From Flagellimonas onchidii (GTDB taxonomy: Bacteria > Bacteroidota > Bacteroidia > Flavobacteriales > Flavobacteriaceae): DNA of 64,000 nt. Below, piece after piece: positions 1 to 7,164 of the stretch. The first letter of the stretch is position 1. Each line of letters begins with the position of its first letter. The notes below the pieces were generated by a model. It was not told the origin of the DNA. It did not search any database and worked only from the letters and a program-made list of their open reading frames with translations. The position numbers were made by a program, and so were the translations under genes. Where the stretch lies: assembly GCF_004804315.1 (NCBI RefSeq), contig NZ_SRXX01000001.1, forward strand, positions 124,001 through 188,000, given 5' to 3'.

Positions 1-1
1 A

Positions 2-139
2 AAACATCTCTGCGTAAATTCAAGAGGAATCCGTGATGTGGACAGTAGTACTGTTACCGCAGAATATGGTGGTAAATTCAAGGAAGAAGCTGTTCGAAGG
101 GAATTTTTAGACTACATCAATCTAGAAACCGAGTTTTAA
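2..139 (+). CDS. folE: GTP cyclohydrolase I, C-terminal end (partial)
   Basis: An open frame enters from the left edge and stops at 137-139, giving the last 45 residues of a protein. The residues [11 protein letters not shown] followed by S-STVT, a Gly-rich turn and RREFLDYI match the C-terminus of GTP cyclohydrolase I, which converts GTP to dihydroneopterin triphosphate at the start of folate/pterin synthesis. The Cys of HLC is the family's C-terminal zinc-ligand position. It lies 14 bp upstream of cysS on the same strand, so the two probably share a transcript. The catalytic N-terminal part is outside the window. Confidence 0.8.
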   Translation, partial: KHLCVNSRGIRDVDSSTVTAEYGGKFKEEAVRREFLDYINLETEF

Positions 140-153
140 CCCTAAGTTTTTCA

Positions 154-1635
154 ATGCAACTTTATAAAACCAACACCTTAAGAGTACACAATTCACTTAC
201 TGGTAAAAAAGAGGTTTTTAAACCCATTAATGAAGGCCATATTGGCATGTATGTATGCGGACCAACGGTCTACAGCAATGTCCACCTTGGAAACTGTCGT
301 ACGTTCATGTCTTTTGATATGATTTTCCGCTATTTCAAACATTTAGGGTATAAGGTGCGCTATGTCCGAAACATTACAGACGCCGGACATTTGGAAAACG
401 ATGCCGATGAAGGCGAAGATAAAATTGCCAAAAAGGCAAAATTGGAGCAGATTGAACCCATGGAAGTTGTACAGCGGTATACCGTTGATTTTCATGAAAC
501 CCTGCAAAAATTCAATTTTTTACCTCCAAGTATAGAACCTACGGCCACGGGCCACATTATTGAACAGATAGAGATTATAAAGGAAATCATTGCGAAAGGC
601 TTTGCCTATGAAGTAAACGGGTCCGTCTACTTTGATGTCCCCAAGTTTAATGAAAATCACGAATATGGTAAATTAAGCGGTAGAAAGCTAGAGGATATGA
701 TTTCCAACACCCGTGAACTTACCGCACAGGATGAGAAAAAGAGCCCTCAAGATTTTGCCCTATGGAAAAAGGCCGAGGAACAACATATTATGCGTTGGCC
801 ATCCCCTTGGGGAGATGGTTTCCCAGGGTGGCACTTGGAGTGTACAGCCATGAGCACTAAATATTTGGGAGAGACCTTTGACATACATGGTGGTGGTATG
901 GACTTAAAATTTCCACACCACGAATGCGAAATAGCACAAGCGGAAGCCGGTTTGGGAAAATCTCCAGTGAATTATTGGATGCATGCCAACATGCTGACCT
1001 TGAACGGTAAAAAGATGTCCAAATCAACGGGCAACAACATTTATCCGTCTGAAATGTTCAGTGGTGAAAATGACATCATGAGTAAACCCTATTCCCCTGC
1101 TGTAGTACGATTTTTTATGATGCAAGCCCACTATACCAGTATTTTGGATCTTAGTGACGATGCGCTTCAAGCTTCTGAAAAAGGGTACCATAAGTTAATG
1201 GATGCTATGGAAAGTGTCGAATCCTTAAAAACAGGCAAAACCTCTGATTTTGATTATAAGGCATGGCAGCAAAAATGCTACGATGCCATGAACGATGATT
1301 TTAATACTCCTATACTGATTGCCCATCTGTTTGATGCTGTAAAACGCATCAATTTGATCAAAGAAGAAAAAGAAAATATTACCGAAGAAGATAAATCCCT
1401 TTTGCAAAACACTCTGAACAATTTTGTCCATGATATTTTGGGGATAGAAAATCAAAAAGCGGCAAAAGATGACAGCAGTGCACTAAATGGCGTGGTGGAA
1501 CTTTTAATAGACCTACGTAACGAGGCTAGAGCCAACAAGGACTTTGCCACTTCGGACAAGATTAGGGACCAACTTACCGCTTTGGGAATACAGCTCAAAG
1601 ATGGAAAGGAAGGAACCACTTTCAGTATCAATTAA
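154..1635 (+). CDS. cysS: Cysteinyl-tRNA synthetase
   Basis: This enzyme charges tRNA-Cys with cysteine in the cytoplasm. At 493 residues it has normal family length. The class I signatures are visible: CGPTVY and the HIGH-type motif HLGN at residues 44-47, and KMSKS at 287-291. The zinc site that selects cysteine is complete, with C35, C230, H255 and E259 (in [10 protein letters not shown]). The C-terminal third is the helical DALR/anticodon-binding region. The ATG at 154 follows folE closely and precedes the first conserved block by the usual distance. yidD starts about 30 bp downstream on the same strand. Confidence 0.97.
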   Translation: MQLYKTNTLRVHNSLTGKKEVFKPINEGHIGMYVCGPTVYSNVHLGNCRTFMSFDMIFRYFKHLGYKVRYVRNITDAGHLENDADEGEDKIAKKAKLEQIEPMEVVQRYTVDFHETLQKFNFLPPSIEPTATGHIIEQIEIIKEIIAKGFAYEVNGSVYFDVPKFNENHEYGKLSGRKLEDMISNTRELTAQDEKKSPQDFALWKKAEEQHIMRWPSPWGDGFPGWHLECTAMSTKYLGETFDIHGGGMDLKFPHHECEIAQAEAGLGKSPVNYWMHANMLTLNGKKMSKSTGNNIYPSEMFSGENDIMSKPYSPAVVRFFMMQAHYTSILDLSDDALQASEKGYHKLMDAMESVESLKTGKTSDFDYKAWQQKCYDAMNDDFNTPILIAHLFDAVKRINLIKEEKENITEEDKSLLQNTLNNFVHDILGIENQKAAKDDSSALNGVVELLIDLRNEARANKDFATSDKIRDQLTALGIQLKDGKEGTTFSIN

Positions 1636-1666
1636 TAATAAAGCAAACAGATTCAGAACTAAGGGA

Positions 1667-1894
1667 ATGGCACTGAAAAAAATTCTTATCGCTCCTTTTG
1701 TTCTAGTGGTCAGGCTTTACCAACTTTTGATTTCACCTCTTACTCCGGCAACATGCCGTTATTCTCCAACTTGTTCGGCTTATACCTTAGAAGCTCTTAA
1801 AAAACATGGCCTTTTTAAAGGGGGTTGGTTATCCCTAAAAAGAATATTTAGTTGCCATCCCTGGGGCGGAAAAGGATATGACCCTGTTCCATAA
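1667..1894 (+). CDS. yidD: YidD family membrane protein insertion efficiency factor
   Basis: A 75-residue protein with the family's conserved cysteine block [15 protein letters not shown] and the C-terminal [12 protein letters not shown]. YidD proteins bind the membrane surface through an amphipathic N-terminus and help YidC insert membrane proteins. An in-frame extension reaches back to 1544 inside cysS, but the ATG at 1667 gives the normal family start ([11 protein letters not shown]) and sits behind an A/G-rich aagggaa ribosome-binding stretch. The gene lies 31 bp after cysS and is likely co-transcribed with it. Confidence 0.93.
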   Translation: MALKKILIAPFVLVVRLYQLLISPLTPATCRYSPTCSAYTLEALKKHGLFKGGWLSLKRIFSCHPWGGKGYDPVP

Positions 1895-1903
1895 CATGGG
1901 ACT

Positions 1904-1948
1904 TCAGTTATCAGTTATCAGTTATCAGTTATCAGTTATCAGTTATCA
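1904..1948 (+). repeat. Tandem 7-bp repeat (TCAGTTA)6
   Basis: Six perfect head-to-tail copies of TCAGTTA run from 1904 to 1945, with a partial seventh. They begin 9 bp after the yidD stop codon. The unit is not a multiple of three and no gene crosses it, so copy-number change would alter spacing only. Confidence 0.97.
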
Positions 1949-1983
1949 AAAATAAAAAGTCAGAAATCTACATAAAGAAAATC

Positions 1984-2051
1984 CCAACCATCCAACCATC
2001 CAACCATCCAACCATCCAACCATCCAACTATCCAACTATCCAACTATCCAA
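1984..2051 (+). repeat. Tandem 8-bp repeat, CCAACCAT x5 then CCAACTAT x3
   Basis: Eight copies of an octamer: five CCAACCAT (1984-2023), then three CCAACTAT (2024-2047), then a partial CCAA. The ordered split into two variants suggests that one mutated unit was later amplified by slippage. The array ends 74 bp before lgt, so it lies in or next to the lgt promoter/leader region. Confidence 0.97.
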
Positions 2052-2125
2052 AGCAATAATCTAAAAATTGAATAATCCCTCCCTCTAACCATTCAAAGTA
2101 GTTATATTAGACCAAAAATTTATCC

Positions 2126-3082
2126 ATGCACTTTTTAGGATTCAATTGGAACCCGGATGGCACATTGTTCAAGTTGGGAATTATTCAAATAAAGTATTAC
2201 AACTTGCTATGGATTGCTGCTTTTATAGTCGGCTGGTATATCATCAAGAAAATCTTTTTAAATGAAAAAAAGACCATGCAACAAGTGGACTCACTTTTTC
2301 TTCATGGTCTAATATCAATCATGTTGGGAGCTCGTTTGGGGCATGTTATTTTTTACGATTGGGGCTATTACAAAAATCATTTAGCGGAGATTCTCTTACC
2401 CATCCGTGAAAGTGCTGATAGTTCTCTATTTGGTTTTATCAACGGGTACGAATTCACTGGATTTACGGGTTTAGCCAGTCACGGTGCCACTATTGCCGCC
2501 ATAATTGGTGTGTGGCTGTATTGCAGAAAATGGAAGGATATCAGCATGCTTTGGCTATTGGATAGAATGGTGATTCCTTCAGCTATTGGTGCTGCTTTTG
2601 TTCGTTTTGGTAATTTTTTCAACTCCGAAATCAATGGTAAGATTGTTGATAAATCCTTTGCTCTGGCTGTTCGATTCATAAGAGACTCAGAAGACATGCC
2701 CGCGTACAGGGCTATGCGTGAGACCAAGGAAAAAACTGCCAGTGCTGCCTACAAAGCTATTGAGAACAAGCCAGAATTTGCCAGTTTACTGGAATCGATT
2801 CCTTTTCGTCATCCTGCACAGTTATATGAGGGTATTTGTTATGTTTTCGTCTTTATCCTATTGTACCAGCTTTACTGGAAAACAGATAAAAAGAACAAAA
2901 CTGGCTATCTTTTTGGCCTGTTCATGGTTTGTCTATGGACCATCCGTTTCTTTGTAGAGTATTTTAAAAAGAGTCAGGGCGGATTTGAAGAATCGCTTGG
3001 ACTATTGTCCACAGGTCAATGGCTGAGCATCCCAATGATTTTGGTCGGCCTCTATTTTATGTTTAGACCTTCAAAACAATAG
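2126..3082 (+). CDS. lgt: Prolipoprotein diacylglyceryl transferase
   Basis: Inner-membrane enzyme that transfers diacylglycerol from phosphatidylglycerol to the lipobox cysteine of prolipoproteins, the first step of lipoprotein maturation. The 318-residue product has several membrane segments and the family landmarks HGATIAAIIGVW, GNFFNSEINGK and HPAQLYEG near residue 235. A roughly 40-residue insert after the signature block (about residues 190-232) is charged and lacks membrane character, as in other Bacteroidota Lgt proteins. The gene is separated from yidD by two short tandem-repeat arrays. Confidence 0.95.
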   Translation: MHFLGFNWNPDGTLFKLGIIQIKYYNLLWIAAFIVGWYIIKKIFLNEKKTMQQVDSLFLHGLISIMLGARLGHVIFYDWGYYKNHLAEILLPIRESADSSLFGFINGYEFTGFTGLASHGATIAAIIGVWLYCRKWKDISMLWLLDRMVIPSAIGAAFVRFGNFFNSEINGKIVDKSFALAVRFIRDSEDMPAYRAMRETKEKTASAAYKAIENKPEFASLLESIPFRHPAQLYEGICYVFVFILLYQLYWKTDKKNKTGYLFGLFMVCLWTIRFFVEYFKKSQGGFEESLGLLSTGQWLSIPMILVGLYFMFRPSKQ

Positions 3083-3102
3083 TCAATTATCAATTTCTAC
3101 AA

Positions 3103-3597
3103 ATGTTGTTCAAGTACTTCAAATCGTTCATATTTCTAAGCCTGGGGCTTTTTTGTGCCATCAACTGTAAAAAAGAGCAAAAGCGAGAAATCAAGACCGA
3201 AACTATTACGTTCACGAAGGAAGGAGAGCTCACCGTCTCATCAACGGAAAACAATTCTACTTTAGGTCGTTTCGATATCGAAATTGCGGAAACGGAATAT
3301 GAGACACAAACGGGCCTGATGTACCGTGAAACCATGGAAGAAAATCAAGGGATGCTGTTTATTTTTGACAATATGGCCATGCATTCGTTCTATATGAAGA
3401 ACACCCAGATTCCTTTGGACATTGTTTATATTGATGACAATCTTAAAATTGTGAGCTTCCAAAAAAATGCAAAGCCTTTTGACGAAACAGGCTTGTCTTC
3501 AGGTGTACCCATAAAATATGTACTGGAAATCAAAGCAGGGCTTTCTGATAAGCTAGGCTTAAAAATTGGTGACAGTATATCCTACAGCAAACAATAA
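3103..3597 (+). CDS. DUF192 family exported protein (probable lipoprotein)
   Basis: 164 residues with a hydrophobic N-terminus ending in AINCKK, a degenerate lipobox that suggests outer- or inner-membrane anchoring. The body carries the DUF192 core: a TGLMYRETM-like segment, GMLFIFDN, MKNTQIPLDIVYID and a C-terminal YVLEIKAG...LGLKIGD. DUF192 proteins are small extracytoplasmic proteins with no firmly assigned reaction. It lies 20 bp after lgt, and its stop overlaps the next start as TAATG, so it is part of the same run of genes. Confidence 0.88.
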   Translation: MLFKYFKSFIFLSLGLFCAINCKKEQKREIKTETITFTKEGELTVSSTENNSTLGRFDIEIAETEYETQTGLMYRETMEENQGMLFIFDNMAMHSFYMKNTQIPLDIVYIDDNLKIVSFQKNAKPFDETGLSSGVPIKYVLEIKAGLSDKLGLKIGDSISYSKQ

Positions 3598-4127
3598 TGC
3601 CCAATTATCTTTTAGAAAACCAAACAACCGAGCGACTGCTTTTCCAGAAGATACTTCCCTCAGATTTTGATGCTTGGTTGCCTTTTTATCATGAACCGAA
3701 GTCTACCCAATTCTGGGAGGGATTGCCTATTGATCCGGTTGAAGCATGTCAAATCCAATTTGACCGCATTTTTGAAAGATATGAAAAAAGGCTTGGCGGA
3801 ATGAATGCCCTTATACTAAAAGAAACCGGAGAGTTGGTTGGAATTTGTGGGCTTTTGGTGCAAGTGGTGGATGAAATTGAAGAACTGGAAATCGGCTACT
3901 CTATTCTACCTAAATTTTGGCAACGAGGTTTTGCCATTGAAGCGGCCAAAAAGTGTAAAAATTTTGCCTTTGAGAACAATTTTGTTTCTTCTCTGATTTC
4001 CATTATTCATATAGATAATATACCCTCTCAAAAGGTTGCTCTAAAAAACGGAATGCACTTAGATAACACAACTACCTACAAAGACAACCCTGTGCATATT
4101 TTTAGGGTAAACAAAGGATACTCTTAA
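3597..4127 (+). CDS. GNAT family N-acetyltransferase (RimJ/RimL-like)
   Basis: 176-residue cytoplasmic protein with the GNAT fold layout of the RimJ/RimL/SpeG type: an N-terminal TERLLFQKILPSDFDAW strand, a middle GICGLL and IGYSILPKFWQRGFAIEAA acetyl-CoA loop (Q-R-G-F/Y-A), and IDNIPSQKVALKNGM near the end. Such enzymes acetylate amino groups of proteins or small molecules; the substrate cannot be read from the sequence. The start ATG overlaps the upstream stop by one base, which indicates translational coupling. Confidence 0.9.
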   Translation: MPNYLLENQTTERLLFQKILPSDFDAWLPFYHEPKSTQFWEGLPIDPVEACQIQFDRIFERYEKRLGGMNALILKETGELVGICGLLVQVVDEIEELEIGYSILPKFWQRGFAIEAAKKCKNFAFENNFVSSLISIIHIDNIPSQKVALKNGMHLDNTTTYKDNPVHIFRVNKGYS

Positions 4128-4153
4128 TTTTGAAATCCATAGGATTTTAGCCA

Positions 4154-5416
4154 ATGAACCCAGCCAACAACTACGCAATACTGATAGACAACAATTCCAA
4201 AGTACAAGCTTTGATTTTCAACTTATTGAAAGGAGTGGCTATCCAAGGCTTTGAGCATTTGAAAAACAAAAATGGATTGCTTTTTTCCCGTTCTGAAATT
4301 CATCGGTTTATGGACGAAGAAGAACGTCATGACGCCAAAATAATTACTACGGCGACCAAGCAATCTTTAAAATCGATGAGCAGCGGCGAGCAGAAAAAAG
4401 CATTGTTAAGCTATCTATTGGAACAAAAACCTGGGTTTTTGATACTCGTTAACCCGTATGATAATCTTGACATTGATACCCAAGTCTATCTCAAAGAAAA
4501 ATTAACCAACATTTCAGAATCAATCTCCTTGGTTCAGGTAGTAAGTAGAATAAATGACATCCTTCCTGTAACGCATACTTTTTATCGACTGGAAAAGGAA
4601 AGTCTTCTTTCTTATCCTAATGCGGAATCGTTTTGGAAAGCTAATAGTAAAAAAACAATTCATTTTACTGAAGCTATTCCTCCACCCATAGAACCCATTA
4701 TTGTTAAAGGTTCTGAATTGGTCAGTTTTAAGAACGTATCGGTCTCTTTTGATGGACGCCAGGTCCTTGATAAAATCAATTGGACCATAAAAAAGGGGGA
4801 GTTTTGGCAACTCATAGGTCCAAATGGTAGCGGTAAAACAACTCTGCTATCCATGATTACGGGTGATAGCCATAAAGGCTACGGGCAAGACCTTACCCTG
4901 TTTGGGCAAAAAAAAGGCAGTGGCGAGAGCGTTTGGGATTTAAAGGAAAAAATTGGGTATTTCACACCTGCCATGACCGATAAGTTCAACGGATATCATA
5001 CTTTAGAAAACATGGTGATTTCGGGAATCTATGATTCAATCGGTCTTTATAAAAGAGCTTCGGACCAAGCAAAACGTTTGGCAAATTCTTGGGTTAAGCT
5101 ATTGCATTTGGAACATAAAAGGAACAAGCAATTCCTTGATCTTACTACAGGTGAAAAACGATTGGTCATGACCGCTAGAGCCATGATAAAACATCCTGCA
5201 TTACTTATTTTGGATGAACCTACAGCTGGGCTCGATGACGAAAATGCCGCCCTATTTGTTTCATTGGTCAATAAAATTGCACAAGAAAGCAGCACTACCA
5301 TTGTTTTTGTGTCCCATAGAAAAGAAAATGGATTGGAACCCCAATTTGACTATAACCTGAACATTGGTACAAACGGTTCAACCGGAGAAGCCTCAAAGCA
5401 CCATGGTACGGAATAA
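4154..5416 (+). CDS. Tandem ATP-binding cassette protein (ModF-like) with degenerate N-terminal domain
   Basis: 420 residues with two ABC domains and no membrane segment. The C-terminal domain (about 190-405) is intact: Walker A GPNGSGKTT, signature TTGEKRLVMTARAM and Walker B ALLILDEPTAGLD, followed by a switch His in VSHRKE. The N-terminal domain keeps an SSGEQKKALLSYLL signature and a Walker B-like FLILVNPYDNLD but has no recognisable Walker A, so it probably does not hydrolyse ATP. The arrangement resembles ModF/PhrA-type soluble ATPases; no partner permease is nearby and the function is unknown. It is last in the plus-strand run and convergent with the next gene. Confidence 0.82.
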   Translation: MNPANNYAILIDNNSKVQALIFNLLKGVAIQGFEHLKNKNGLLFSRSEIHRFMDEEERHDAKIITTATKQSLKSMSSGEQKKALLSYLLEQKPGFLILVNPYDNLDIDTQVYLKEKLTNISESISLVQVVSRINDILPVTHTFYRLEKESLLSYPNAESFWKANSKKTIHFTEAIPPPIEPIIVKGSELVSFKNVSVSFDGRQVLDKINWTIKKGEFWQLIGPNGSGKTTLLSMITGDSHKGYGQDLTLFGQKKGSGESVWDLKEKIGYFTPAMTDKFNGYHTLENMVISGIYDSIGLYKRASDQAKRLANSWVKLLHLEHKRNKQFLDLTTGEKRLVMTARAMIKHPALLILDEPTAGLDDENAALFVSLVNKIAQESSTTIVFVSHRKENGLEPQFDYNLNIGTNGSTGEASKHHGTE

Positions 5417-5447
5417 TGGTATCCGTCCCATGATGTGCCTGTCTTTA

Positions 5448-5891
5448 CTATTTTAGCATATCTGACCAAGGTTTTATCCAAAAACCGGCCACCTTATCTG
5501 TTTGGTCCAATACAACTCTGACCTCCAATTTTTTGTCTTTTTCCCCAAAACTTCCTTTAAATCTTTGAATTCCCGAAGAGACAACATTTTTGTCAGCATA
5601 GGTTTCTATGTACTCCAAATTTTGAAAATCGCCAAATTGCTTCTTTATACTCTGATAAACATTTTTTTGGGTTTCAGGTGTCAACAGATTTTTCAGCTCA
5701 CTAGTGGCCTCATCTTTAAACACGTATGTCATACCATTTTTAGATTGGTTCAGGTAATTGGTTGCAAATTCTTGGGCAATCCGCACTTTACTTTTGTCAA
5801 TTTCAGAATCTGATAGCTTTTTATAATCTTGGGCGCAAGAGCTTAAACCAACTGCCAGTACAATGCAGAATAAAAAAATGTTATGTCTCAT
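5448..5891 (-). CDS. DUF3887-like lipoprotein
   Basis: 147 residues beginning with a signal peptide and lipobox (VGLSSC, Cys at about residue 19), so it is probably an outer-membrane or periplasmic lipoprotein. The mature part (SKVRIAQEFATNYLNQ, later LEYIETYADKN and LEVRVVLDQTDKVAGFWIKP) resembles the NTF2-like DUF3887 fold, whose function is unknown. Its ATG overlaps the stop of the upstream membrane-protein gene by 4 bp, so it is the last gene of a three-gene minus-strand operon. Confidence 0.75.
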   Translation of the reverse strand: MRHNIFLFCIVLAVGLSSCAQDYKKLSDSEIDKSKVRIAQEFATNYLNQSKNGMTYVFKDEATSELKNLLTPETQKNVYQSIKKQFGDFQNLEYIETYADKNVVSSGIQRFKGSFGEKDKKLEVRVVLDQTDKVAGFWIKPWSDMLK

Positions 5892-6430
5892 AAATAATAG
5901 ATTGAATTAAGAATTAATCGAATTAAGATTTCAGCAACAACTATGCTTATAATAAATGATGCGATGAGTCGTATTCCTTTTAAATTGGATGAAATTTTGA
6001 ATCCATTAAACATCAAGACCATAGTCCAAGCAAGTGATAAAACATAAATCCCAAGAAGTAAATACATCTCCACGGATTGAAAAACGAAACTCTGAAAGGG
6101 TGGAATAAGTCTAACCAAGGGAACCAAAAGCAACGGCATCCTTGCCAATATGTTGGTGCCAAAAACATCCACAACCCTGAGCTTTGTGTTTGAAAAAAGT
6201 AAGCCGGACACATATAAACATAATGAAATCAGCACCCAGCTCAGCAGCTGTTCTAGGGCATATAACCAAAATTCAGAATCCTTTGCAAATCCGAGGTCAG
6301 AAAATCCATAAAAGTGGGTTCCGGTCAGATAGGCCACTACTGCAATCAAGAGCAAACCGAGCAAGCCATAAATCAAGGATCTAAACCCAGCAATTTTGAT
6401 GAAAGGGTTGATCCAAAAACTATTCTCCAT
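5888..6430 (-). CDS. Multipass membrane protein, Yip1-like
   Basis: 180 residues (start at MENSFW) with about five hydrophobic segments, beginning with a short amphipathic NPFIKIAGFRSLIYG. This arrangement resembles the Yip1/DUF1282 family of small integral membrane proteins, for which no reaction is known. The reading frame could start at 6469, but the ATG at 6430 overlaps the upstream regulator gene by only 11 bp and gives the natural N-terminus. It sits between a zinc-ribbon regulator and a lipoprotein gene in one operon. Confidence 0.72.
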   Translation of the reverse strand: MENSFWINPFIKIAGFRSLIYGLLGLLLIAVVAYLTGTHFYGFSDLGFAKDSEFWLYALEQLLSWVLISLCLYVSGLLFSNTKLRVVDVFGTNILARMPLLLVPLVRLIPPFQSFVFQSVEMYLLLGIYVLSLAWTMVLMFNGFKISSNLKGIRLIASFIISIVVAEILIRLILNSIYYL

Positions 6431-6701
6431 CAGCCTCAAGTTTTTCGATTGCTCCAATAATATCATCAAGTCTATTTCTTACGGTTGGGTAGCTCAATTT
6501 CATTTTTTTGGCCATATCCTTAAGACTTCCACTGGTCTTTACAAAATCCAAAATAAATTTTTGCTCGTCCATGGATAATTGCGATATTATAGGGAGTGAG
6601 TACAGTCCTGTGACCGTGGTTTCGCATTGATCACAGTATAATTGTTTTACCTGTAGCAAATTCTCGCAACTGGGACAGGATAATGGAAGTTTTTTGTTCA
6701 T
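6420..6701 (-). CDS. DUF2089-like zinc-ribbon/HTH protein
   Basis: 93 residues. The N-terminus has a zinc ribbon (CPSC at 9-12 and CDQC further on), followed by a helical C-terminal half with a likely helix-turn-helix (GSLKDMAKKMKLSYPTVRNRLDDIIG). This matches the DUF2089 layout, a predicted DNA-binding regulator. It is first in an operon with a membrane protein and a lipoprotein, which suggests it controls or senses the state of that membrane pair. No ligand can be inferred. Confidence 0.8.
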   Translation of the reverse strand: MNKKLPLSCPSCENLLQVKQLYCDQCETTVTGLYSLPIISQLSMDEQKFILDFVKTSGSLKDMAKKMKLSYPTVRNRLDDIIGAIEKLEADGE

Positions 6702-6790
6702 TCAAAATAATTTCGTTCAAATATATAAAAATTCATTTATTAATTAATTTTATTAAAACTCATTTTAATTTTATTAAACATTATTTTCAT

Positions 6791-7114
6791 ATGAGAAAGA
6801 AAATTCTAAAAATTTATGATGAGTTGGTTGCATTAAATCCGAACTTTGAGCGTAAGGGAAAAACAATGCCCTATACATCTGCCAATGGTTATATGTTTTC
6901 GTTGCTCAACAAAGAAGACGAGCTTGGCATACGACTTTCAAAAGAAGATCAAGCAGAATTCAATCAAGTTTTCGGGGCGGTACCATTCAAATCGCATGGT
7001 GCTGTACTCAAAGAATATGTTTTAATTCCTGAAACTTTATTGACCGACGGCATAACCCTTGGCAAGTATCTTCAAAAGGGGTTTGAGTATGTAATGTCCT
7101 TGCCTCCAAAATAA
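6791..7114 (+). CDS. Small protein, possible TfoX N-terminal-domain-like
   Basis: 107 residues starting at MRKKILKIYDEL; a longer frame from 6683 reads through AT-rich intergenic sequence and is unlikely. A compact fold is suggested by GKTMPYTSANGYMFSLL, GIRLSKEDQAEF and a C-terminal KEYVLIPETLL...GKYLQKGFEYV. The block order (residues after a G-K, a short hydrophobic strand, then MKEYV-like) recalls TfoX N-terminal domain proteins, but the match is by eye only. It is a single-gene unit ending at a strong hairpin. Confidence 0.6.
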   Translation: MRKKILKIYDELVALNPNFERKGKTMPYTSANGYMFSLLNKEDELGIRLSKEDQAEFNQVFGAVPFKSHGAVLKEYVLIPETLLTDGITLGKYLQKGFEYVMSLPPK

Positions 7115-7143
7115 AAAAGGCCACTCTTAAGAGTGGCCTTTTT
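7114..7143. terminator. Bidirectional rho-independent terminator
   Basis: A perfect 15-bp inverted repeat (AAAAAGGCCACTCTT and its complement) with A- and T-runs on either side lies between two convergent genes. It can end transcripts from both the small plus-strand gene and secDF. Confidence 0.92.
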
Positions 7144-7164
7144 AACTAAGTTAGTAAATGCGTG

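Noticed and set aside
1544-1666. N-terminal extension of yidD
   Set aside because: Lies inside cysS in another frame and has no similarity to YidD; the ATG at 1667 has a ribosome-binding stretch and gives the normal family length.
1984-2051. Tandem octamers as a CRISPR array
   Set aside because: Units are contiguous with no spacers and far too short.
5888-6469. Longer start of the Yip1-like gene
   Set aside because: The first 13 residues fall within the upstream regulator gene; the ATG at 6430 leaves the usual short overlap.
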